This document shows, piece after piece, positions 40,929-48,799 of a stretch of DNA of 64,000 nt. Position numbers and translations under genes: made by a program. Source of the DNA: Prauserella salsuginis (GTDB lineage Bacteria > Actinomycetota > Actinomycetes > Mycobacteriales > Pseudonocardiaceae); assembly GCF_024648885.1 (NCBI RefSeq), contig NZ_JANBBF010000008.1, positions 434,001-498,000 on the forward strand. The letters run 5' to 3'. Each line of letters opens with the position of its first letter. Position 1 is the stretch's first letter. Under the pieces are notes generated by a model. It was not told the DNA's origin. It made no database searches and worked only from the letters and a program-made list of their open reading frames with translations.

Positions 40929-42041
40929 ATGGCCACTCTGCCGACCACGGAATCCCCCGATCCCACCGCGGCATCCCCTGCGGGCACCCGCCTGGACGAT
41001 CACCGCATCACCCATGTCAGCCCGCTGATGTCGCCCGCGCTGCTGCGCCAGGAACACCCCGTCGACGACACCGTCGCCCGCACCGTCACCGCGGGCCGCG
41101 AGGCCGCCGTGGACATCCTGTCCGGCCGCGACGACCGGCTGCTGGTCGTCGCCGGACCGTGCTCGGTCCACGACCCCGAGGCCGCACTCGACTACGCCCG
41201 GAAGCTCGCGGCCCACGCCGAGAAGGTCCGCGGCGAGCTGCACATCGTGATGCGCGTGTACTTCGAGAAGCCCCGCACCACACTCGGGTGGAAGGGCCTG
41301 ATCAACGATCCCGACCTCGACGGCCGCTTCGCCGTCAACAAGGGCCTGCGCCTCGCGCGCCAGTTGCTGCTCGACGTCTCCGCGCTCGGCCTGCCGGTCG
41401 GCTGCGAGTTCCTCGACCCGATCATTCCGCAGTACATCGCCGACATCGTGACGTGGGGTTCCATCGGCGCGCGCACCGCGGCCAGCCAGGTGCACCGCCA
41501 GCTCTGCAGCGGACTGTCGATGCCGGTGGGGATCAAGAACTCCACGGAAGGCGACGTGCAGGTCGCGGTCGACGCCACCCGCGCCGCCGCGGGGAGCCAC
41601 GTCTTCCCCGGAATCACCACCGACGGCGTGTCCGCGCTGCTGACCACGGCGGGCAACGAGGACTGCCACGTCATCCTCCGCGGCGGCAGCGCGGGCCCGA
41701 ACCACGACTCCGGCACGGTCGCCGACACGCTTGCCCGGTTGCGAAAGGCGGACCTGCCCGAACGCGTCGTCGTGGACGCCAGCCACGGCAACAGCGGTAA
41801 GGACCACGTCCGCCAGGCCGGGGTCGTGACGGAGCTGGCCGAACGCATCGGCGCGGGCGAGCCCGGGATCTCCGGCCTCATGCTGGAGAGCTTCCTCGCC
41901 GACGGCAGGCAGGATCTCACCCTCGGGCGCGCGGCGGACCTGGACTACGGCCGCAGCATCACCGACGCGTGTCTGGACTGGACCACGACGGCGTCGCTGC
42001 TCGACGACCTCGCCGCGGCGGTACGCGCCCGCCGGGGCTGA
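40929..42041 (+). CDS. aroG: DAHP synthase, type I (AroF/G/H family)
   Basis: 370 residues from ATG 40929 with AAGGAAG eight bases upstream. VVAGPCSVHDPEAALDYARKLA, RVYFEKPRTTLGWKGLINDPDLDGRF, GLPVGCEFLDPIIPQYIADIVTWGSIGARTAASQVHRQLCSGLSMPVGIKNSTEGDVQVAVDA and VVVDASHGNSGKDH are the hallmark phosphoenolpyruvate, erythrose-4-phosphate and metal-binding blocks of the type I enzyme. It catalyses the first step of the shikimate pathway. The gene order next to exoribonuclease AS matches the M. tuberculosis aroG locus, but there the enzyme is type II, so this is a different DAHP synthase class at a similar locus. Expression is probably controlled by the upstream leader. Confidence 0.95.
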   Translation: MATLPTTESPDPTAASPAGTRLDDHRITHVSPLMSPALLRQEHPVDDTVARTVTAGREAAVDILSGRDDRLLVVAGPCSVHDPEAALDYARKLAAHAEKVRGELHIVMRVYFEKPRTTLGWKGLINDPDLDGRFAVNKGLRLARQLLLDVSALGLPVGCEFLDPIIPQYIADIVTWGSIGARTAASQVHRQLCSGLSMPVGIKNSTEGDVQVAVDATRAAAGSHVFPGITTDGVSALLTTAGNEDCHVILRGGSAGPNHDSGTVADTLARLRKADLPERVVVDASHGNSGKDHVRQAGVVTELAERIGAGEPGISGLMLESFLADGRQDLTLGRAADLDYGRSITDACLDWTTTASLLDDLAAAVRARRG

Positions 42042-42066
42042 CGGTCCCGCGCGGCCGAGCTGGCCG

Positions 42067-42100
42067 ACCGGGCGCGGCGGAATCGCCTGCCGCGCCCGGT
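42067..42100. terminator. Bidirectional terminator between aroG and the exoribonuclease gene
   Basis: Perfect 12-bp stem (ACCGGGCGCGGC with GCCGCGCCCGGT) and a 10-base loop, between convergent genes. Confidence 0.8.
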
Positions 42101-42600
42101 CAGTCGGTGAACCCGGCGCTCCGGCGCACCTGTTCGATGATCTTCCATCGCTCCAGGTTGTGCTGCGCGTCGGCGAGCGCGTCGTGGGCGTCGGCCGGCT
42201 GTTTGGGCAACGCGGGCTTGCCGACGTCCTCCCAGCGCTGGCGCAGGTCCCGGGTGAACCGGGGCAGCTGCCGCGGCAGCTTCGGCATCGCACCCCACAG
42301 CTGGGCCAGTGCGACGTGGTCGTAGGCGGCGTACCAGGCCCACAGTTCGATGCCGTCCGACGGCTTGCCGAAGAACTCGAGCAGGTCCTCGCGGATCCGT
42401 TCGCGACTGCGCCAGGCCTTGTCGGCGGGCGACGGCAGCTTGTCGAGCACGTTGTCGCGCACCCACTTGCCCGCCTTGGCCGGGTCGAACTCGGTCGAGA
42501 CCGCGTAGAAGCTGCGTCCGGATTCGTCCACCACACCGATCGACACCAGGTCGATGGTCACGCCGTCCTCGATGAATTCGGTGTCGTAGAAGAATCGCAC
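42100..42600 (-). CDS. Polyadenylate-specific 3'-exoribonuclease AS (Rv2179c type)
   Basis: 166 residues from GTG 42600 (VRFFYDTEFIEDGVTIDLVSIGVV). The RNase-T-like DEDD residues are visible: Asp and Glu in FYDTEF, Asp in WYAAYDHVALAQLWG, and a final Asp in PADAHDALADAQHNLERW with the DEDDh-type His (AHDALADA). The family is RNase T-related and degrades adenylated RNA 3' ends. Its length matches the mycobacterial protein. The extended frame upstream to 42963 is Arg/Pro-rich and was rejected. It is located next to a DAHP synthase gene, as in Mycobacterium. Confidence 0.9.
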   Translation of the reverse strand: MRFFYDTEFIEDGVTIDLVSIGVVDESGRSFYAVSTEFDPAKAGKWVRDNVLDKLPSPADKAWRSRERIREDLLEFFGKPSDGIELWAWYAAYDHVALAQLWGAMPKLPRQLPRFTRDLRQRWEDVGKPALPKQPADAHDALADAQHNLERWKIIEQVRRSAGFTD

Positions 42601-42745
42601 CGCAGCACCGTAACGGGCGCCCCGCCGGAGCGTGTGGGCCGGTCCGGCGGTACCCGTGACCGTACCGCGGTCCGCCCGCCCGTGGCCGCCCGCACGCGTG
42701 CAACCCGCCCGTCCACCCCGTCGCACAGGCGCGGGCTTCGAGTAC

Positions 42746-43543
42746 TCAGCCCGCGCGACTCTCCGGCATCCGGGACGAGGCCACATCGGCCCCGGACCGG
42801 CCGACCCCACCGACCTCGCCGGCCTGCGGCTGCAGCGGCACCGCCGCCTCGCCGAGGTCCTCCTTGGCCTTGGCGGCGTAGACGTCGACGTACTCCTGGC
42901 CGGACAGTTCCATGAGCGCGTACATGATCTCGTCGGCGATCGACCGCTCCACGAACCGGTCACCGGCGAGCCCCTCGTAACGCGAGAAGTCGAGCGGCCT
43001 GCCGAAGCGGATCTCGAGCCGCCGCGGCCACCACATCTTCGAGCCGATGGGGTTGACCTTGTCGGTGCCGATCATGGCGACGGGGATCACCGGCGCCTGC
43101 GCCTCGAGCGCGATGCGCGCGACGCCGGTCTTGCCCTTGTACAACCGTCCGTCGGGCGAGCGGGTGCCCTCCGGGTAGATCCCGAGCAGCCGCCCCTCGT
43201 CGAGCAGCCGGACGGCCGTGTCGAGCGCGGCCTGCGCCGCCGAGGCGCCCGAGCGGTCGATCGGGAACTGGCCGGAGGCGGTGAAGAACCACTTCTTGAG
43301 CCGCCCCTTGATGCCGGGCGCAGTGAAGTACTCCTGCTTGGCGGGGAACGTCACCCGCCGGGACACGTACACCGGCATGAAGAACGAGTCGGCCACGGCG
43401 AGGTGGTTGCTCGCGATGATGGCGCCGCCCTCGGCCGGGATGTTCTCCGTGCCGGTGACCTTCGTCGGCCACAGCAGCCGCAGCAGCGGACCGAGCAACA
43501 CGTGTTTGAGCAGCCGATACAGCACCGGGCCGCGCCTCCTCAT
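42746..43543 (-). CDS. 1-acyl-sn-glycerol-3-phosphate acyltransferase (PlsC family)
   Basis: 265 residues from ATG 43543. The acyltransferase blocks are ASNHLAVADSFFMP (HxxxxD motif), FFTASGQFPIDRSG, LLGIYPEGTRSPDGRLYKGKTGVARIALEAQAPVIPVAMIGTDKV (EGTRS block) and the C-terminal LEIRFGRPLDFSRYEGL. An N-terminal amphipathic stretch (VLYRLLKHVLLGPLLRLLWP) probably sits in the membrane. It acylates lysophosphatidic acid or a related lipid. It corresponds in position to Rv2182c. Confidence 0.9.
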   Translation of the reverse strand: MRRRGPVLYRLLKHVLLGPLLRLLWPTKVTGTENIPAEGGAIIASNHLAVADSFFMPVYVSRRVTFPAKQEYFTAPGIKGRLKKWFFTASGQFPIDRSGASAAQAALDTAVRLLDEGRLLGIYPEGTRSPDGRLYKGKTGVARIALEAQAPVIPVAMIGTDKVNPIGSKMWWPRRLEIRFGRPLDFSRYEGLAGDRFVERSIADEIMYALMELSGQEYVDVYAAKAKEDLGEAAVPLQPQAGEVGGVGRSGADVASSRMPESRAG

Positions 43544-43647
43544 CTCCGCACCCAACCGAAGCGATCACAGTACGAACGCCGTGTGCACCGCCACAACAGC
43601 GGGACCGCAACCACCATGTATCTCACACCGGACACCGCTGCGGCGAG

Positions 43648-43682
43648 GCGTCGGCCTCCCCTCCCACGGGGAGAGCCGACGC
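43648..43682. other. Strong hairpin between divergent plsC and the esterase relic
   Basis: GCGTCGGC-CTCCCC pairs with GGGGAG-A-GCCGACGC (14 paired bases, one bulged A, loop TCCCAC). Terminator-like structures are not expected upstream of two divergent genes. It may be a leftover terminator or a leader structure of either transcript. Confidence 0.5.
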
Positions 43683-43754
43683 TTCGCGCCCGCACGCCGC
43701 GCCGCCGTGCGACGATGACACCCGATCACCCGTGCAGAGGGAGGGACCTGCGGC

Positions 43755-43994
43755 ATGCCCGTGCTCGCCGGCTCCGAGCCGTTCCGGCACACCGGGAACA
43801 GTCGAACCGGGGTGTCGCGGTGCCGCGGTGTCGCCCGCGGCGCGACCGACGGCGTCGGTACCGATCCGGCATGGGTCGCCGACATCGTCTTGCACAACGG
43901 CTTCCGCGTCGCCACCCTCGGTGGCGACGCGCCGCTTCTCTTCGAACGCGGCACCGCGTTCGCGGCCGCGGTCAGGCAGGTGGGGACCAAGTGA
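43755..43994 (+). pseudogene. Internally deleted carboxylesterase relic
   Basis: A 79-codon frame. MPVLAGSEPFRHTGNSRTGV matches the very N-terminus of the small actinobacterial alpha/beta hydrolases that begin MPVLPGAEPFxHxGG and continue into a VLLCHGFTGSP block. VGTDPAWVADIVLHNGFRVATLGGDAPLLFERGTAF matches their extreme C-terminus (HNSYHVATLDND-type). The middle, about 190 residues with the HGF, GxSxG and Asp motifs, is missing and replaced by SRCRGVARGATDG. The frame is still open and a good ribosome site (GGGAGGG) remains, so a short product may be made, but it cannot be an esterase. Intact relatives sit at this place near plsC in related genomes, from memory. Confidence 0.65.
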
Positions 43995-44584
43995 GCAGAC
44001 CAGGCTCCGACGGACCGGAGAACGTCGACGCGACGTTCGAGGAGATCGTCGCGGATCTCCGTGCGCAGGGTTTCGACGAGCACGCGTTCGATCCGCAGGG
44101 CTTCGACGAACCCGGCGGCGACCACCGTGACGACCGGGGCGGGGCCGCGGGCGATCGCGGCGGCGCGCTGGCGGAGCGCCCCGGACCGGGTCCTGCCGAC
44201 GACCGCGACGACGACCGTGACGACGACGGCGGCCCGGCCGGGACCGCCCCGGGCTCGCGCGGTGACGGGTGGCGGGACAGCCCGATCGCCTGGGACGAGA
44301 CGATGTTCGGCCCGGCGCCCGGCGGCGACGAGGATCCCGACGACCACTTCGTCCCGCCCGAACCGCCGCCGCTGCCGAAGCCGCGCAAGGGCGCGGTGGT
44401 CGTACTGGTGCTGCTGGTCCTCGGAATGCTGCTGTTGATCGCCCCGTCGCTCGTCGGCCTGTCCGGAGGGGTGGCCACGCCGCTCGGCATGCTCGCGCTC
44501 GCGGCGGGACTCGCGCTGCTGCTGTTGCGCGTCAGGCAGGGCCCGCCGGACGGAGCCGACCCGACCAACGGTGCCCAGGTCTGA
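43991..44584 (+). CDS. Acidic membrane protein, two C-terminal helices
   Basis: 197 residues from GTG 43991, overlapping the relic's stop (GTGA). Residues 1-125 are strongly acidic and probably disordered (repeated DDRDDDRDDD-like stretches), then PPEPPPLPKPRKGAVVVLVLLVLGMLLLIAPSLVGL and GMLALAAGLALLLLRVRQG form two membrane helices. No enzyme motif. The conserved-looking part is the Pro-rich PPLPKPRKG segment before the first helix. Function unknown. Confidence 0.75.
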   Translation: MSRPGSDGPENVDATFEEIVADLRAQGFDEHAFDPQGFDEPGGDHRDDRGGAAGDRGGALAERPGPGPADDRDDDRDDDGGPAGTAPGSRGDGWRDSPIAWDETMFGPAPGGDEDPDDHFVPPEPPPLPKPRKGAVVVLVLLVLGMLLLIAPSLVGLSGGVATPLGMLALAAGLALLLLRVRQGPPDGADPTNGAQV

Positions 44585-44606
44585 CCCATCGTCGTGGGCG
44601 GGCTCC

Positions 44607-45503
44607 TCACTCGGGCGTGCAGGCGTCGAGCAGTCGCCACAGCGCGTCCGGGGCCATGGTCGCCGTGGCACCGGCGCCGAGACTCCCCCGCCGCCGGTCG
44701 TCGGCCGTGACCGCGACGAGATGATCGCCGGGCCCGGCGGCCCGCGCACGACGGACGACCGCCGGGAACCCGCCGTCACCGGTGCCGCCTGCGTCCACCA
44801 GCTCGACACCGGCACCGGCACCGGAGCCGCCCGCCGCCGGGCCGTCGGCGACCAGCACCACGTGCGGCCACCACGTCCAATGCGCAGCTCCGGCCACGTC
44901 GCCCAGGCCCAGATCGCCCGCGGCCACGCCGACGCCGGCGAGTACCGTCAGCTGGTCGCGCAGCCGCGGCACCGCTCCGGCCTCGCCACCCGGCCGGCCG
45001 GGGCGCGCGCCGAGCACGGTGTCGGCGTCGACCAACAGCACGAGCCGCCGGTCGAGCTGACCGCGAAGCTCCGGCCAGGCCGCGGCGAACCCGCTGTGCA
45101 GCGGATAGTCGGCGACGTCAGCGGGCGGTACCCAGCGCAGGGCCGTGCTCTCGGCGTTGGTCACACGCGGCTGCGCCGCGTCACCGACCGCCGTCGCGAG
45201 GACCGTGGTGTACCGCCAGCTGCCGTGTTCGTCGGCGCGCTGGGCGAGCACCCGGAAGGCCTCGCCGGACACGGCCGTCTCCTCCTCGGTCTCCCTGGCC
45301 GCTGCCTGGGCAGACGTCTCCTGCGGCTGCACCGCGCCGCCCGGCAGCGCCCACGAGCCGCCTTCGTGCGTCCAGTCGGCGCGGTGCTGCAGCAGCACTC
45401 CGCGACGCGGATCGCTCAGCAGCAGCCCGGCGGCTCCGAACAGCCCCCAGTGCCGCCGTCCGCAGTCGCAGCTGACGAATCCGTCCCCGTTGCCGACCAG
45501 CAT
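44607..45503 (-). CDS. NUDIX hydrolase with an extra C-terminal domain
   Basis: 298 residues. An N-terminal zinc-like CDCGRRHWG segment precedes the NUDIX domain GAAGLLLSDPRRGVLLQHRADWTHEGGSWALPGGAVQPQETSAQAAARETEEETAVSG. The NUDIX box G-x5-E-x7-RE-xx-EE is intact, with Thr-Ala in place of the usual x-Gly. The last 150 residues contain VLLVDADTVLGARPGRPGG and DQLTVLAGVGVAAGDLG and resemble a separate Rossmann-like domain that I do not recognise. It probably hydrolyses a nucleoside diphosphate derivative. Convergent with the membrane-protein gene upstream of it. Confidence 0.85.
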   Translation of the reverse strand: MLVGNGDGFVSCDCGRRHWGLFGAAGLLLSDPRRGVLLQHRADWTHEGGSWALPGGAVQPQETSAQAAARETEEETAVSGEAFRVLAQRADEHGSWRYTTVLATAVGDAAQPRVTNAESTALRWVPPADVADYPLHSGFAAAWPELRGQLDRRLVLLVDADTVLGARPGRPGGEAGAVPRLRDQLTVLAGVGVAAGDLGLGDVAGAAHWTWWPHVVLVADGPAAGGSGAGAGVELVDAGGTGDGGFPAVVRRARAAGPGDHLVAVTADDRRRGSLGAGATATMAPDALWRLLDACTPE

Positions 45504-45552
45504 CGTTCGAATCTAGCGTGTCCGGCCCGCGACACGCCCGTGGCCGACAGGA

Positions 45553-46506
45553 TCAGACCACTCCCCGGCCGCTCTCGGCCGCGAGCGTGGCGGCGCCGAC
45601 GATGGCGGCCTCGTCGCCCAACTGCGCCGTCCGGATCCGTGCGTGCGGACGGTGTTTCCCGCCCGTCACCGCGCGCAGGTACGTCTCCCGCGCGTCGTCG
45701 AGGAACAGCGGCGCCGACGCCGATACGCCCCCGCCGATGACCACGACTTCCGGGTCGTAGACGTCGGCCACGAGCGCCAGGCCTTCCCCGAGCCACCGGG
45801 CGAGCTCGGCCATGGCTCTGCGCGCGAGGGGGTCACCGTCCCGCGCGGCCCCGGCAACACGGCGGCCCGTCACGGCGCCCGGGTCCCCGGCGGCCTCCCG
45901 CGCCAGCACCGTCGAGTGCTCGGGCCGGGTCGCCAGCAGTTCGATCGCCGTGGCGGCCAGGGCCGTGCCGCTGCAGTACCGCTCCCAGCAGCCGGACTTG
46001 CCGCACGGGCACTGCCGTCCGCCCGGCACGAGGCACAGATGGCCCAGCTCGGGCGCCACGCCGTGCGCGCCGCGGAACAGTTCACCGCCGAGCAGCAGGC
46101 CGGCGCCGATACCGGTGCCGAGCGCGACGAACACGCCCACCGACGCGCCCCGCGCCGCTCCGAAGCGATACTCGGCGAACGTCGCCGCGTTGGCGTCGTG
46201 TTCGAGGGTCACCGGCAGTCCCAGCCGGGCACTCATGTGCTCGGCCACCGTGGCGGTCCGCCACGGCAGGTGCGGGGCGAACATCACCGACGTGCGATCG
46301 CTCCCGACGAATCCGGCGACGGCCAGGCCCACGGCGGCCACCTCGTGCCTGCTCCGCAGGTCTGCCACGACACCGGCGATCGCCTCCTCGAGTGCCGTCT
46401 CGTCGCGCGGGGTACCGGTGCGCGCGGTGTCGAGCACGTCGCCGGTCCCGTCGACGACCCCGGCACGGATGCTCGTGCCGCCGACGTCGATTCCGATCGC
46501 GGCCAC
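45553..46506 (-). CDS. ROK-family glucokinase
   Basis: 317 residues, GTG 46506 with GGGGGAG upstream. AAIGIDVGGTSIRAGVVDGTG is the ATP-binding start, VTLEHDANAATFAEYRFGAARGASVGVFVALGTGIGAGLLLGGELFRGAHGVAPELGHLCL the sugar-binding and catalytic Asp segment, and CPCGKSGCWERYCSG the ROK zinc-binding signature CxCGxxGCxE. It phosphorylates glucose or another hexose. Separated by three bases from the preceding gene, so it is probably transcribed with the ArsA-like operon. Confidence 0.92.
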   Translation of the reverse strand: MAAIGIDVGGTSIRAGVVDGTGDVLDTARTGTPRDETALEEAIAGVVADLRSRHEVAAVGLAVAGFVGSDRTSVMFAPHLPWRTATVAEHMSARLGLPVTLEHDANAATFAEYRFGAARGASVGVFVALGTGIGAGLLLGGELFRGAHGVAPELGHLCLVPGGRQCPCGKSGCWERYCSGTALAATAIELLATRPEHSTVLAREAAGDPGAVTGRRVAGAARDGDPLARRAMAELARWLGEGLALVADVYDPEVVVIGGGVSASAPLFLDDARETYLRAVTGGKHRPHARIRTAQLGDEAAIVGAATLAAESGRGVV

Positions 46507-46509
46507 GGG

Positions 46510-47154
46510 CTACTCCCCCGGTTCCCAACTCTCACGCGGGCGTACGGGCACCCGCTGAACCCGACGCGACGAGCCTGCGGGCCCGCTCCCGCCGGAACCG
46601 CGGCCGGGCCGCTCGGCGAACACCGACGCCGGTGTGGCGGTGAAGCCCGCCGGGGCGGGCCCCGGCCGGGACGACGGACGGTAGCCGGGCATGTGCACCC
46701 CCTCGTCCGGCTGCCACCGGTCGGCGAGCACGGCGCGGAGCAGCGCGATGAGCGCAGCGGCCTGGTCGAGCACGCGCACCGCGATCTCCGGCGTCTCACC
46801 CCGCACGATCGCGATGACGGCGCAGAGCGGGCACCACGAACACGCCGATGCCCGGTCGCCGTCACCCTCCGCCGCGGCGTCGGCCCCGGAACCGGCCGGC
46901 GAGCCGGGGTGCGCGGCGCTCTCGTGCGAGCCCGGCTGCGAGGCGCCGCCCCACGGGGTCTGCGCCTCGCACGAGCCCGGATCACCCTGGCCGTGTCCCG
47001 CGGCGAACACGCTCCGCAGCCACGGCTCGGCCCGCTCGGTGACGAGGTCGACCAGCAGCCGGATCTCCTCGGCCAGACGCGCGCCGTCGGCCGTGGGCCC
47101 GGCCCCGGCTCCCGGTTCCCCCGCGCGGCCCGCGGGCCCGTCGGTGCCGCTCAT
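46510..47154 (-). CDS. Hypothetical protein of the ArsA-like operon
   Basis: 214 residues, start ATG 47154 overlapping the ArsA-like stop (ATGA). A helical N-terminal part (ARLAEEIRLLVDLVTERAEPWLRSVFAAG), a low-complexity stretch, then the conserved centre ACSWCPLCAVIAIVRGETPEIAVRVLDQAAALIALLRAVLADRW, which contains a CxxC pair (SWCPLC) that could bind metal. A Pro/Arg-rich C-terminus follows. By position it corresponds to the gene beside the ArsA-like ATPase in Mycobacterium (Rv2183c). Function unknown. Confidence 0.75.
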   Translation of the reverse strand: MSGTDGPAGRAGEPGAGAGPTADGARLAEEIRLLVDLVTERAEPWLRSVFAAGHGQGDPGSCEAQTPWGGASQPGSHESAAHPGSPAGSGADAAAEGDGDRASACSWCPLCAVIAIVRGETPEIAVRVLDQAAALIALLRAVLADRWQPDEGVHMPGYRPSSRPGPAPAGFTATPASVFAERPGRGSGGSGPAGSSRRVQRVPVRPRESWEPGE

Positions 47155-48323
47155 TCCGCTCCCTCCAGGTGCACGAGCACGCCGCGGGGATCGGATTCGG
47201 CATCCGTGATCCGGCAGGCGCGCAGTGGTTCCGGCAGCGCGATCAGCCTGCGCACACCGTCGACCGTGATCGCGAGATCGTCGTCGACCCGCGCCAGGTC
47301 GACGACGCTGTCCCGGGCGAGCGGCACTGCCACCCGGAGCCGATAGCCGTCGCCGGCTTCGAACATCTGCAACAGCGGGCCGCCGGCCTCCGTCGGTGCG
47401 GAGCCGTCGGCCGTCGAGCCCTGCCCGAGCGGGTTCGACGTGCCGTACAGCTCGGTGGCGATCTCCCGCAGCGCGGCCACCCCGACCGGTTCGTCGGCGC
47501 GGTACTCGACCGAGCGCAACCGCTCCGCGGCCTCGCCCAGCCCGGAACGGGCCAGCTCCGCCAGCACCTCGTCCTGTTGCCGGCGGCGCTGCCGTACCCA
47601 TGCGGCGGCTGCGCCGCGCCACCAGCCCGGCGAGGGCATCACGCGGTTCGCGATCATCCCGTCGACGCGGATGCCGCGCAAGGCGAGCGAGGTCAGCGTC
47701 CGCCGCGTCTCGGCGACGACGACCCGCTCGGGCGTGAACACCAGCCGCACGCTCGTGCGCACAGGGTCGGTCAGCAGGTCCCGCAGCGACCGGGTGTGGT
47801 CCGCCAGCCGGGCCATCGACCGGGCCAGCCCGGACCGCTTGGCCACAGGACCCGCCATACGCCTCAGATACCCCGACACGGCCTCGGGCAGCGCCAACAG
47901 GCGCAACGTCTCGGCCGTCGGGCCGCAGTCGACGACGACGGCGTCCCACTGCCGCGTCCCGGCGAGCCGCTGCACCTCGCCGAGTGCCAGCAGCTCGTCG
48001 ACCCCGGGAACGACGCTCAGCTCCTCGGCGGCGAGCCCGTCCAGTCCGCCGCCGCGCACCAGCGCCGCCTGCAGCTGCTCGCGCACGCCGTCCCACGCGC
48101 CGTCGGCCAGAGCGCGGACGTCGAGCTGCGCGCCGTACAACCCGTCGGCCACCGCCGCCGGCTCGTGCCCGAGCGGCACCGCGAACGCATCGGCCAGCGA
48201 ATGTGCCGGGTCGGTCGACACGACCAGTGTCGCGGCCCCGCGGTCCGCCAGTGCGGCACCGGTCGCGGCAGCCAGCGTCGTCTTGCCGACACCGCCCTTC
48301 CCGGTCAGCAGCAGCAGTCGCAC
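47151..48323 (-). CDS. ArsA/GET3-like ATPase
   Basis: 390 residues. It begins MRLLLLTGKGGVGKTTLAAATGAALADRGAATLVVSTDPAHSLADAF, with the deviant Walker A KGGVGKTT (9-16) and the switch TDPAHS. WDAVVVDCGPTAETLRLLALPE is the second switch and hydrophobic-groove entry. The C-terminal 90 residues carry an alpha-crystallin-like domain (GDGYRLRVAVPLARDSVVDLARVDDDLAITVDGVRRLIALPEPLR), a domain pairing seen in some ArsA-like ATPases. It corresponds to Rv2184c. A role in membrane-protein handling or metal response cannot be decided. Confidence 0.88.
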   Translation of the reverse strand: MRLLLLTGKGGVGKTTLAAATGAALADRGAATLVVSTDPAHSLADAFAVPLGHEPAAVADGLYGAQLDVRALADGAWDGVREQLQAALVRGGGLDGLAAEELSVVPGVDELLALGEVQRLAGTRQWDAVVVDCGPTAETLRLLALPEAVSGYLRRMAGPVAKRSGLARSMARLADHTRSLRDLLTDPVRTSVRLVFTPERVVVAETRRTLTSLALRGIRVDGMIANRVMPSPGWWRGAAAAWVRQRRRQQDEVLAELARSGLGEAAERLRSVEYRADEPVGVAALREIATELYGTSNPLGQGSTADGSAPTEAGGPLLQMFEAGDGYRLRVAVPLARDSVVDLARVDDDLAITVDGVRRLIALPEPLRACRITDAESDPRGVLVHLEGAE

Positions 48324-48328
48324 GCGCG

Positions 48329-48772
48329 TTAGCCCTCGGCCTCGACGCGCTTCTTCAGTTCCTTCAGAGCAGTGTCCATGATCATTTTCTCGGCCTTGCG
48401 CCGCAGCATTCCGATCATCGGCAGCGCCAGCTCCACGGCCAGCGTGTACGTGACCTTGGTGCGGTCACCGCCGAGCGGTTCGAGCTCGTACCTGCCGTTC
48501 TGGGTCTTCTGCATCTGGCCTTTCACCAGATGCCAGCTCACCGACAACCCGTCGTCGGCCCAGTCGTACTCGAGCGTGTAGACGTCCTTGACCGGGCCCG
48601 AGTCGAGCGTGAACCGCACCTGCGTGGCCCGGCCCCGTTCGTCGGTGCCCAGCACCTCGGTCTGCTGCACCGCCTTGGCCCACTCCGGATAGGCAGGCAG
48701 ATCGGCGATGACGGCCATGATCTGCTCCGGAGGGGCATCGACCTCGATGGACTGCGTGGACTGGTCGGCCAT
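48329..48772 (-). CDS. SRPBCC-family protein (Rv2185c type)
   Basis: 147 residues. QSTQSIEVDAPPEQIMAVIADLPAYPEWAKAVQQTEVLG, then RFTLDSGPVKDVYTLEYDWADDGLSVSWHLVKGQMQKTQNGRYELEPLGGDRTKVTYTLAVELALPMIGMLRRKAEKMIMDTALKELKKRVE, is the START-like ligand-binding fold (polyketide-cyclase/Coq10 type). Probably binds a lipophilic molecule. It lies immediately upstream of the ArsA-like gene, as in Mycobacterium. Confidence 0.92.
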   Translation of the reverse strand: MADQSTQSIEVDAPPEQIMAVIADLPAYPEWAKAVQQTEVLGTDERGRATQVRFTLDSGPVKDVYTLEYDWADDGLSVSWHLVKGQMQKTQNGRYELEPLGGDRTKVTYTLAVELALPMIGMLRRKAEKMIMDTALKELKKRVEAEG

Positions 48773-48799
48773 GGCGCTAGAGCGTAGCGGTCCGGTGTT

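Noticed and set aside
42601-42963. Upstream extension of the exoribonuclease frame
   Set aside because: Pro/Arg-rich sequence that overlaps the plsC gene; the family start VRFFYDTEF fits GTG 42600.
46510-48096. A 528-codon minus-strand frame covering the ArsA-like gene
   Set aside because: Only its last 214 codons (from ATG 47154) look like a real protein. The rest is an Arg/Gly-rich shadow of the ATPase gene.
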